Shown here: in pieces, positions 1 to 4,543 of the stretch
Numbering within the stretch: position 1 is the first letter of the stretch
Layout of the letters: every line of letters begins with the position of its first letter
Assembly (NCBI GenBank): GCA_019417045.1
Contig: DXWE01000103.1
Location: forward strand, 1-5,778
DNA: 5,778 bases
Source of the DNA: Oscillospiraceae bacterium
Lineage (GTDB): Bacteria > Bacillota > Clostridia > Oscillospirales > Acutalibacteraceae
Reading direction: 5' to 3'
Notes under the pieces: generated by a model
What the model was told of the DNA's origin: nothing
Database searches by the model: none
Seen by the model: only the letters and a program-made list of their open reading frames with translations
Made by a program: the position numbers and the translations under genes

Positions 1-743
1 ATGATGAGCAGCTTTTTGCCCGCCTGCAGGATCTGCTCGAGCAGCGGCAGGATATCCTGGATGTTCGAGATCTTCTTGTCGGTGATGAGCAGGTATGCGT
101 CGTCGATCACCGCCTCCATCTTGTCCGTGTCGGTGCACATGTACGGCGTGATATACCCACGGTCGAACTGCATGCCCTCGACCACCTCGGAATAGGTCTC
201 GGCGGTCTTGGACTCCTCGATCGTGATAACGCCGTCCGCCGACACCTTCTCCATCGCCTCCGCGATCAGGTTGCCGATGCTCTCGTCCCCGGCGGAGATG
301 GTCGCGACACGCGCGATATCACCCGAGCCGCTGACCGTCTTGGAGTTCGCGGCCACTTCCTTCACGACCGCGTCCACCGCCTTCTGGATCCCGCGCTTGA
401 TACCCATCGGGTTCGCGCCGGCGGCCACGTTCTTCATGCCCTCGCGGATCAGCGCCTGCGCGAGCAGGGTCGCGGTGGTGGTGCCGTCGCCCGCGATGTC
501 GTTCGTCTTGGTGGCGACCTCTTTGACAAGCTGCGCGCCCATGTTCTCAAACGGGTCGTCCAGTTCGATCTCCTTGGCGATGGTCACGCCGTCGTTCGTG
601 ATGAGCGGCGCACCGTACTTTTTGTCCAGCACCACGTTGCGGCCGCGCGGCCCGAGCGTGATTTTCACGGTATTGGCCAGCTGGTCCACGCCGGCCTGCA
701 GCGCCTTGCGCGCGTCTTCTCCGTATTTGATCTGTTTAGCCAT
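1..743 (-). CDS. groEL: Chaperonin GroEL (Hsp60), N-terminal 247 residues; 3' end beyond window
   Basis: This is the large subunit of the cytosolic GroEL-GroES folding machine, an ATP-driven double ring of 14 subunits that encloses non-native proteins under the GroES lid. The protein starts MAKQIKYGEDARKALQAG, a classic bacterial GroEL N-terminus. It carries the nucleotide-binding segments ITLGPRGRNVVLD (residues 28-40) and GDGTTTAT (85-92, including the catalytic aspartate D86), then the equatorial-to-intermediate region, and GMQFDRGYITPYM (190-202) at the entry to the apical domain. About 247 of the roughly 540 residues usual for the family are present, and the frame is open to the window edge without a stop. 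The ATG at 743 has GGAGGA at 751-756, seven bases upstream. It lies 36 bases after groES with no promoter or terminator between them, so it is the second gene of a groESL operon under the CIRCE-controlled promoter. Identity is essentially certain. Confidence 0.99.
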   Translation of the reverse strand, partial: MAKQIKYGEDARKALQAGVDQLANTVKITLGPRGRNVVLDKKYGAPLITNDGVTIAKEIELDDPFENMGAQLVKEVATKTNDIAGDGTTTATLLAQALIREGMKNVAAGANPMGIKRGIQKAVDAVVKEVAANSKTVSGSGDIARVATISAGDESIGNLIAEAMEKVSADGVITIEESKTAETYSEVVEGMQFDRGYITPYMCTDTDKMEAVIDDAYLLITDKKISNIQDILPLLEQILQAGKKLLI

Positions 744-779
744 ACTGCATTCCTCCACTTGTCTGTATAGTCTGACGGA

Positions 780-1064
780 TTATTCTACCACGGCGAGGAT
801 ATCGCTCTGCTTGACGATCGTGTACTCCTGTCCGTCCAGCTTGACCTCCGTGCCGGAATATTTGCTGGTCAGCACCTTGTCGCCCACCTTGACGTACATG
901 GTGACTTCCTTGCCGTCCACCGCGCCGCCGGGGCCGACCGCCACGACTTCCGCCACCTGGGGCTTCTCCTTGGCCGAGCCGGCGAGGATGATGCCGCTCT
1001 TGGTGGTCTCTTCCGCTTCTACCATCTTGATGACCACACGGTCAGCCAGAGGTTTGATACACAT
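780..1064 (-). CDS. groES: Co-chaperonin GroES (Hsp10)
   Basis: GroES is the heptameric lid that caps GroEL and closes the folding chamber. The 94-residue protein has the normal family length. It shows the N-terminal strand IKPLADRVVIK (3-13), the mobile loop around residues 17-34 with the GroEL-contacting hydrophobic triplet IIL at 25-27, the roof-loop region VGPGGAVDGKE (43-53), and the C-terminal KYSGTEVKLDGQEY (68-81) and SDILAVVE ending. The ATG at 1064 is preceded at six bases by GGGAGGA (1071-1077), a strong ribosome binding site that fixes the start. It is the first gene of groESL: the promoter and the CIRCE operator lie directly upstream, and groEL starts 36 bases after its TAA stop. 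Heat-shock control by HrcA is inferred from the operator, since hrcA itself is not in the window. Confidence 0.99.
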   Translation of the reverse strand: MCIKPLADRVVIKMVEAEETTKSGIILAGSAKEKPQVAEVVAVGPGGAVDGKEVTMYVKVGDKVLTSKYSGTEVKLDGQEYTIVKQSDILAVVE

Positions 1065-1097
1065 ACCGATTCCTCCCTAATCACTTGTTTGGTAATC

Positions 1098-1124
1098 TTA
1101 GCACTCGTTTCTCCTGAGTGCTAA
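1098..1124. promoter_or_regulatory. CIRCE operator (HrcA binding site) of groESL
   Basis: TTAGCACTC (1098-1106), nine spacer bases (1107-1115) and GAGTGCTAA (1116-1124) match the CIRCE consensus exactly. CIRCE is the operator for the heat-shock repressor HrcA, which needs GroEL for activity, so groESL is controlled by feedback. The inverted repeat continues outward for five more base pairs, giving 14-bp perfect arms (1093-1106 and 1116-1129). It lies between the -10 box and the groES start and covers the expected transcription start near 1122, so bound HrcA would block initiation. Most of the palindrome is also in the leader RNA, where it can form a hairpin. Confidence 0.98.
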
Positions 1125-1128
1125 GATT

Positions 1129-1156
1129 ATTGTACCGCACATTCCGGAAAAATCAA
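1129..1156 (-). promoter_or_regulatory. Sigma-A-type promoter of groESL
   Basis: Reading the minus strand, TTGATT (1151-1156) serves as -35 and TACAAT (1129-1134) as -10, with a 16-base spacer. The predicted start is near 1122, inside CIRCE. The upstream stretch 1157-1202 is very AT-rich, with runs of A and T, and could act as an UP element. The leader to the groES ATG is about 58 bases. The -10 box overlaps the outermost base of the extended CIRCE palindrome, as expected for repression by HrcA. Confidence 0.85.
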
Positions 1157-1408
1157 GAGGGGAAATCCAAAATTTTCTATTCTTAACAATTTTTTTACAA
1201 CTGTCCACCCGGCGAACGAAGAACGGCGCCTGCGGTTTTCCGGAGAGGCCGGGGGCGGCAGCCGTGCCGGGAGAGCGGGCACGCCGTCCACCGGGATCGG
1301 AAGCAGCCGCCCTATACGCGCCTATGTGCGCCGGCAAGCCGCTGCACCTGACTTCTCTGCCCGCTGTGCACCGCGGCAGAGGGGATGGAGAACTTCGCCC
1401 GGCCGCAG
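1157..1408. other. Intergenic stretch between gpsA terminator and groESL promoter; no gene seen
   Basis: No credible gene is visible on either strand. The short open frames here lack ribosome binding sites and recognisable protein character, and one runs through the CIRCE site. Bases 1157-1202 are AT-rich and belong to the groESL upstream region. Bases 1203-1408 are strongly GC-rich. Two inverted repeats occur: CGTGCC (1263-1268) with GGCACG (1278-1283), loop nine bases, and CTCTGCC (1355-1361) with GGCAGAG (1375-1381), loop 13 bases. Neither is followed by a T tract on either strand, so neither looks like a terminator. The stretch could be a decayed gene remnant or plain spacer. Confidence 0.5.
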
Positions 1409-1438
1409 AAAAAACGGCCCGGCGAAACCCGCCGGGCC
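1409..1438 (-). terminator. Rho-independent terminator after gpsA
   Basis: On the minus strand a perfect 9-bp GC-only stem, GGCCCGGCG (1438-1430) with CGCCGGGCC (1424-1416), encloses a five-base loop and is followed one base later by six T (1414-1409). It starts 35 bases after the gpsA stop codon, so it closes the plsY-gpsA unit and insulates groESL from read-through. Confidence 0.95.
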
Positions 1439-1473
1439 ATACTCCCTTTCACTTACTGTCTCGCGGCCGTCCC

Positions 1474-2475
1474 CTATAGCCAGCCGCGTTCCCGCTCGTG
1501 GCGGCCGGGACGCTCCATCAGCGCGCCGAGCGCCTCGCGCGGGGACATCCCCTCATAACACACACGGTAGCACTGCTCGGTGATCGGCAGCTCCACTCCC
1601 TGCCGCTCTGCCAGCCGGCGGGCGGTCCGGGTGGCGAGATACCCCTCCACCGTGCCCACCTGCGCGACCGCCTGTGCGGGCGAAACGCCCTGCCCGATGA
1701 GGATCCCGGCACGGCGGTTGCGGGAGTGCATGCTGCCGCAGGTGACGATCAAATCCCCCATGCCCGAGAGGCCGGCGAACGTGTTGGGGTGCGCGCCCAT
1801 CGCGACCCCGAGCCGCGCGATCTCCGCGAGCCCCCGGGTCATGAGCGCGGCCTTGGTATTGTCCCCCATGTGCAGCCCGTCGCAGATGCCCGCGGCGAGC
1901 GCGATCACGTTTTTGAGCGCGCCGCCGAGCTCCACCCCGATGATGTCCTCCGTGATGTAGATCCGGAACCGCCGGTTCATCAGGATCCCCTGCACCGCGC
2001 GTGCGGCGTCGAGATCCGTGGACGCGCTCACCACCGAGGTCGGCACCCCGCGCGCCACCTCCTCGGCGTGGGACGGGCCGGACAGCGCGGTCACGCGCAC
2101 ACCCGGCAGCCGCTCCCCGATCACCTCGGAAAACCGCCGCAGCGTCTGCTCATCGATCCCCTTGGCCACACAGGTGAGCAGCGCGCCTTCCGGCAGTACG
2201 CCGCGCAGCTTCTCCGCCGTCTCCCCCACCGCGAACGACGGGGTGGCGAGGATGCACAGATCCGCCTTTGCCGCAGCGCCGATCCCGGTGGTCAGCGCCA
2301 CCGCGGGCGGCACCGGCACTCCCGGCAGCAGCTTTTTGTGCTCCTCGTCCCGGCGAATGGCCGCAATTTCCTCCTCAAACGGGGACCACAGCGTCACCGT
2401 ATGGCCCTCGCCCGCGGCCATCACCGCGAGCGCGGTCCCCCAGCCGCCGGCGCCCAGCACCGTGATCTTTGCCAT
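1474..2475 (-). CDS. gpsA: Glycerol-3-phosphate dehydrogenase [NAD(P)+]
   Basis: GpsA is a cytosolic enzyme that reduces dihydroxyacetone phosphate to sn-glycerol-3-phosphate with NAD(P)H, supplying the backbone for phospholipids. The protein has 333 residues, the usual length. It opens with the dinucleotide-binding loop VLGAGGWGTALA (6-17), followed by CVAKGI (102-107), the LSGPSHAEEVA segment (131-141), the catalytic-lysine region VELGGALKNVIALAAG (181-196, lysine 188), GDNTKAALMTRGL (205-217), and the signature GLSGMGDLIVTC (235-246) with the SRNRR cluster (251-255) that contacts phosphate. The ATG at 2475 is chosen because it places MAKITVLGAGGWG at the normal family start, with a purine-rich GGAG six bases upstream. 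A TTG 12 codons earlier would add an atypical extension. plsY lies 108 bases upstream with no terminator between, so they probably share one transcript, which ends at the hairpin at 1409-1438. Confidence 0.98.
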   Translation of the reverse strand: MAKITVLGAGGWGTALAVMAAGEGHTVTLWSPFEEEIAAIRRDEEHKKLLPGVPVPPAVALTTGIGAAAKADLCILATPSFAVGETAEKLRGVLPEGALLTCVAKGIDEQTLRRFSEVIGERLPGVRVTALSGPSHAEEVARGVPTSVVSASTDLDAARAVQGILMNRRFRIYITEDIIGVELGGALKNVIALAAGICDGLHMGDNTKAALMTRGLAEIARLGVAMGAHPNTFAGLSGMGDLIVTCGSMHSRNRRAGILIGQGVSPAQAVAQVGTVEGYLATRTARRLAERQGVELPITEQCYRVCYEGMSPREALGALMERPGRHERERGWL

Positions 2476-2583
2476 CCTCTTCTCCGCCTCTCTTCCTCTG
2501 CTTCCTCCCAACCGATCCAGCCGCTCCGGTTTCCGGTTTCTTATGTAGAAGCTATATGGCTCCCGATTCCCTCATATGACGGT

Positions 2584-3285
2584 TTACGATTCCTTCGTAT
2601 GCCCAAACGAGAGCTTTCTCTCGGTTCCCTGCGCAATCCGCCGCAGGTTCGGGATATGCTTATAGATCAGCAGCAGCGCGATGATCGAGGCCATCACGGT
2701 GCACAGCGCCACCACCTGCGGCGGCTGGCCATAGACAAAGGCGCGGAACACCCAGGTGAGCACCGCCATCGAGAACGCCGCGATGACCGAGCCGAGGGAC
2801 ACCATCCGCCAGATCAGCACCACCACGATGAAAATCCCGAGGCAGATCAGCGCCACCTTCCAATCGAGCATCAGCATCATGCCGAGCGTCGCCAGAATGC
2901 CCTTGCCCCCGCGGAACCCGAAAAAGATCGGGTAGAGATGCCCGAGGATGCAGAAAAAGCCGGCGGTATAGGCGCCGTACAGGCTGAGCAGCTCCGGGGA
3001 GAGCACGCCGCCGCCGAGATGACGGAGGATCAGCCGGCCCACCAGCACCGCCAGAATGCTCTTGAGCAGGTCGCCGACGGTGGTCAGCAGCGCGGCCGTC
3101 TTTCCCTGCGAGCGCAGCACGTTGGTCGCCCCCGCGTTGCCGCTTCCCATCTCGCGGATGTCCCGCTTGCCCATCACCCGGGTGACGATGATCGCGGTGC
3201 TGATGCTCCCGAGCAGATAGGCCACCACCGCACACAGCAGCAGCGCCGGCCAGCTGGGCAAGATACACGACCAAAACAGATCCAT
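2584..3285 (-). CDS. plsY: Acyl-phosphate:glycerol-3-phosphate acyltransferase PlsY
   Basis: PlsY is an integral membrane enzyme that moves an acyl group from acyl-phosphate (made by PlsX) to position 1 of glycerol-3-phosphate, the first committed step of phospholipid synthesis in most Gram-positives. The three family motifs are in order: GSISTAIIVTR (26-36), GSGNAGATNVLRSQG (47-61), and GHLYPIFFGFRGGKG (115-129). Hydrophobic segments alternate along the chain (around 14-36, 74-92, 102-120, 145-182 and 190-208), and the tail HIPNLRRIAQGTERKL (210-225) is typical. At 233 residues it is somewhat longer than the roughly 200 common in the family. Motif 1 has serine where GSIP usually has proline. 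The ATG at 3285 has AAGGAG 11 bases upstream, a long but usable spacing. No other ATG gives a sensible start, and the frame upstream runs through the promoter and hairpin region. Its product step follows directly from GpsA, encoded next. Confidence 0.97.
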   Translation of the reverse strand: MDLFWSCILPSWPALLLCAVVAYLLGSISTAIIVTRVMGKRDIREMGSGNAGATNVLRSQGKTAALLTTVGDLLKSILAVLVGRLILRHLGGGVLSPELLSLYGAYTAGFFCILGHLYPIFFGFRGGKGILATLGMMLMLDWKVALICLGIFIVVVLIWRMVSLGSVIAAFSMAVLTWVFRAFVYGQPPQVVALCTVMASIIALLLIYKHIPNLRRIAQGTERKLSFGHTKES

Positions 3286-3309
3286 GGTTTTGTCCGCTCC
3301 TTTTGCTCC

Positions 3310-3334
3310 GAAAGGGCGCCACCGGCCCCCTTTC
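3310..3334 (-). promoter_or_regulatory. Stem-loop in the plsY leader
   Basis: On the minus strand GAAAGGG (3334-3328) pairs with CCCTTTC (3316-3310). Inside, after a one-base mismatch, GCC pairs with GGC around a three-base loop. It sits in the roughly 60-base leader between the predicted plsY transcription start and the ribosome binding site, about ten bases 5' of the AAGGAG. No T tract follows, so it is not a terminator. It may stabilise the mRNA or affect translation; a function is not established. Confidence 0.45.
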
Positions 3335-3351
3335 TGTTCTATCCGTCTGAC

Positions 3352-3381
3352 AGTATACCACAGATAAAAATCAAAAAGCAA
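3352..3381 (-). promoter_or_regulatory. Extended -10 promoter of plsY-gpsA
   Basis: On the minus strand TATACT (3352-3357) is preceded by TGG, giving an extended -10, and TTGCTT (3376-3381) lies 18 bases upstream as a weak -35. The expected start is near 3345, giving a leader of about 60 bases. The -35 element lies in the T-rich tail of the upstream hairpin (3386-3428), so terminator and promoter are fused. The promoter should drive plsY and, through the 108-base gap, gpsA. Confidence 0.75.
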
Positions 3382-3577
3382 GCACAACGCAATGCCCCCG
3401 CCGGAAAATCCGGCAGGGGCATTGCGTTTGAGAGAAAGAAAAAGAGAAAGATAAAGGAGTTGGTGAAGGGAACCGTCTCCGCCGCACGGGCGGGAAAAAG
3501 GCGACACCGGACTGCGCCGTTCCACGGGGACAAGCACCCGGTACAAAATGCGCATATATCCAGTTCATTTGTCGCAT
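3371..3577 (-). ncRNA. Candidate small non-coding RNA upstream of plsY
   Basis: An extended -10 promoter at 3582-3610 predicts a transcript starting near 3575 and ending just after the long hairpin at 3386-3428, about 190-200 bases. There is no convincing gene inside: the open frame from the ATG at 3577 begins at the predicted start and would have no ribosome binding site. The RNA can fold into a three-tier stem-loop (ACCGG 3542-3538 with CCGGT 3510-3506; TGC with GCA; CCGT 3527-3524 with ACGG 3520-3517) and a second hairpin (CCGCC 3493-3489 with GGCGG 3483-3479). An unstructured pyrimidine tract (3470-3429) and the terminal hairpin follow. I do not recognise it as SRP RNA, tmRNA, RNase P RNA or a named riboswitch. 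6S RNA has a similar size, but I could not form its long closing stem. It could instead be an attenuated leader of plsY, or simply spacer. Confidence 0.4.
3386..3428 (-). terminator. Long hairpin, probable intrinsic terminator upstream of plsY
   Basis: A 19-position stem pairs 3386-3404 with 3410-3428 around a five-base AT-rich centre. The one irregular position (3399/3415) is a C-A mismatch in plus-strand RNA but a G-U wobble in minus-strand RNA, which suggests the minus-strand transcript is the functional one. The sequence after it on the minus strand is T-rich (GTGCTTGCTTTTTG) but not a clean T run, so termination may be incomplete. It could end the candidate small RNA, act on read-through from yfbR, which has no terminator of its own that I can see, or attenuate a long plsY leader. 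Confidence 0.65.
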
Positions 3578-3581
3578 ATCT

Positions 3582-3610
3582 ACTATACCACACGATAAAA
3601 CAATTTACAA
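3582..3610 (-). promoter_or_regulatory. Extended -10 promoter reading toward 3575 and below
   Basis: On the minus strand TTGTAA (3605-3610), a 17-base spacer and TATAGT (3582-3587) with TGG immediately upstream form a strong sigma-A-like promoter. It is the best promoter in this gap, yet no gene with a ribosome binding site begins within the next 200 bases. It is therefore assigned to the candidate small RNA, or to a long plsY leader. An AT-rich tract with repeats lies just upstream. Confidence 0.75.
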
Positions 3611-3652
3611 GAGAAAAACAACAGATTTTTCTCAAAAAACAGCTTTTTTCTC
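3611..3652. repeat. AT-rich inverted and direct repeats abutting the -35 box
   Basis: GAGAAAAA (3611-3618) is inverted as TTTTTCTC (3626-3633) around seven bases. In addition ACAGATTTTTCTC (3621-3633) recurs almost exactly as ACAGCTTTTTTCTC (3639-3652). The block begins at the base next to the -35 element of the 3582-3610 promoter. Such A and T tracts can act as an UP element or as a regulator site; I do not recognise a named operator. Confidence 0.5.
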
Positions 3653-3786
3653 TTTTCCCCAAATTCTCTGTCCGATATCCGCTTGATTTTTATTTATTTT
3701 CCATCCGCATCGACATCCGGATCTGATGATTCATCGTGAAAAAGCAGAAAATCGCCGGAAGATCCACCGCGTCCGCCTACCATCCG
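3653..3786. other. AT-rich spacer between yfbR stop and the upstream repeat block
   Basis: Nothing codes here on either strand as far as I can see. Small dyads such as the palindrome ATCCGGAT (3715-3722) are present, but no GC-rich stem with a following T run, so I find no clear terminator for yfbR. Its transcript may continue to the hairpin at 3386-3428. Confidence 0.45.
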
Positions 3787-4377
3787 TCATTCCGCCCGCT
3801 GCTGTTCGTCGAGCGTCTGGGTATAGGCGGGCAGGAATTCCTCCAAAAAGCAGTCCGCCGCCGGCAGGCACATCTCCCGCACCGCCTGCTCGAGCGCCAG
3901 ACGGGCGGTGGCAAACTCGGTATTCCCCTGCCGCTCCTCCTCGATACACTTGAGCAGCGCGGACAGCTTGTCCGCCGCCTTCACGATCCGGCGCTCCTTC
4001 GCCATGTCCTCCCCGGGAAAAAAGAGCGGCTCATACGAAGGGCGCAGGTCCTCCGGCAGCAGCCGCAGCAGCTGGCCCGCGGCCACCTCCTCGACCGAAC
4101 GGAACGCCTCCCGGATGTGGGGATCGTGGTATTTCACCGGCGTCGGCAGGTCTCCGGTCAGGATCTCCGGCGCGTCGTGATACAGAGCGAGCAGCACGCA
4201 CCGCCCGGCGTCCACCCGGCCGCCAAACCGCGTGTTCGTCAGCACCGCGAGCGCGTGGGCCAGCACCGCCACCTCCTCGGTGTGCTCGCACACCGTCTCC
4301 ATGCGGGAATTGCGCATGAGCGACCAGCGGTGGATGTATTTCATGCGGGCGAGCATGGCGTAAAAGCTGTAACTCAT
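3787..4377 (-). CDS. yfbR: 5'-deoxynucleotidase YfbR (HD superfamily)
   Basis: YfbR-family enzymes are metal-dependent phosphohydrolases of the cytosol that remove the 5'-phosphate from deoxyribonucleoside monophosphates, helping to balance dNTP pools. The 196-residue protein matches my recollection of E. coli YfbR (199 residues) along its whole length: LARMKYIHRWSLMRN (9-23), CEHTEEVA (30-37), FGGRVDAGR (51-59), ALYHDAPEILTGDLPTPVKY (64-83), KAADKLSALLKCIEE (133-147), and CFLEEFLPAY (176-185). The metal and catalytic residues are all present, each one position lower than in E. coli: H32, H67, D68, E71, D76 and D136, with substrate-contacting R17 and W18. The ATG at 4377 has an AGGAGAGG ribosome binding site five bases upstream (4383-4390). 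It has its own promoter and a structured leader. The stop is TGA at 3787, and no clear terminator follows. Confidence 0.93.
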   Translation of the reverse strand: MSYSFYAMLARMKYIHRWSLMRNSRMETVCEHTEEVAVLAHALAVLTNTRFGGRVDAGRCVLLALYHDAPEILTGDLPTPVKYHDPHIREAFRSVEEVAAGQLLRLLPEDLRPSYEPLFFPGEDMAKERRIVKAADKLSALLKCIEEERQGNTEFATARLALEQAVREMCLPAADCFLEEFLPAYTQTLDEQQRAE

Positions 4378-4395
4378 GCAAACCTCTCCTCTTCT

Positions 4396-4442
4396 GGCAC
4401 AGGATCCCGCCGCCGGATTTTACCCGGCCAGCCCGCTGTGCC
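4396..4442 (-). promoter_or_regulatory. Stem-loop forming the 5' end of the yfbR leader
   Basis: On the minus strand GGCACAG (4442-4436) pairs with CTGTGCC (4402-4396), and inside it GCCGG (4428-4424) pairs with CCGGC (4416-4412) around a seven-base AT-rich loop. The predicted transcription start from the promoter at 4448-4476 is about 4441, so the mRNA would begin with this closed structure, leaving only the AGGAGAGG region single-stranded. This is consistent with mRNA stabilisation or a leader switch; I do not recognise a known riboswitch. Confidence 0.5.
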
Positions 4443-4447
4443 CATCC

Positions 4448-4476
4448 AGTATACCACAGGGGAGCGCCCTTTGAAA
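4448..4476 (-). promoter_or_regulatory. Extended -10 promoter of yfbR
   Basis: On the minus strand TATACT (4448-4453) preceded by TGG gives an extended -10. The -35 is weak: TTTCAA (4471-4476) at a 17-base spacing. It overlaps the T run of the permease terminator. The expected start is near 4441, giving a leader of about 64 bases to the yfbR ATG. Confidence 0.7.
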
Positions 4477-4507
4477 AGGGGGGACACCGGAATTTCCGGT
4501 GTCCCCC
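4474..4507 (-). terminator. Rho-independent terminator of the ABC permease gene
   Basis: On the minus strand GGGGGACACCGGA (4507-4495) is complementary over 13 bp to 4491-4479, and the AAATT centre can close two further bases. One C and then four T (4477-4474) follow. It begins 36 bases after the permease stop. The T run is short, but the stem is long and GC-rich. Confidence 0.88.
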
Positions 4508-4543
4508 TCTCTGCTCGGCGGCCGCGCCGGGTGGCAGCGGCGG

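Noticed and set aside
208..1080. 290-residue open frame on the plus strand opposite groES-groEL
   Set aside because: It is antisense to highly conserved chaperonin genes, its serine/threonine-rich sequence resembles no protein, and it spans the groES-groEL gap.
1098..1337. 79-residue open frame on the minus strand across the groESL promoter
   Set aside because: It starts at TTG without a ribosome binding site, and covers the promoter and the CIRCE operator.
2476..2511. Upstream TTG start for GpsA adding 12 residues
   Set aside because: The extension MGGSRGREAEKR is atypical, while the ATG at 2475 puts the nucleotide-binding loop at the normal distance from the N-terminus and has its own ribosome binding site.
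2521..2580. Possible promoter or peptide gene in the plsY-gpsA gap (CATATG, CATATAG, a 7-codon frame)
   Set aside because: No -35/-10 pair with acceptable spacing and no ribosome binding site for the tiny frame. A tandem AAACCGG repeat is too short to interpret.
2660..3361. 233-residue open frame in another minus-strand frame over plsY
   Set aside because: It overlaps the plsY frame, which carries all family motifs. This product is alanine/arginine/glycine-rich, and its start lies in the plsY promoter.
3513..3526. CGUGGAACGGCG resembles the T-box sequence GGUGGNACCGCG
   Set aside because: Key CC bases are missing, no specifier stem is evident, and the downstream gene is plsY, not an aminoacyl-tRNA synthetase or amino-acid gene.
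3371..3577. 68-residue open frame starting MRQMNWIYAHF on the minus strand
   Set aside because: Its ATG lies at the predicted transcription start with no room for a ribosome binding site, and it runs through the pyrimidine tract and terminal hairpin. The non-coding explanation fits better, although a leaderless message cannot be fully excluded.
3371..3577. 6S RNA identity for the candidate small RNA
   Set aside because: Size and terminator position fit, but I could not form the long closing helix with a central bubble that defines 6S RNA. The pyrimidine tract near the 3' end does not pair with the 5' end.
1498..3726. 742-residue open frame on the plus strand across gpsA and plsY
   Set aside because: It lies antisense to two well-identified enzymes, its product is an arginine-, histidine- and proline-rich low-complexity chain with no family features, and it has no ribosome binding site. 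It is a product of GC-rich codon use on the other strand.
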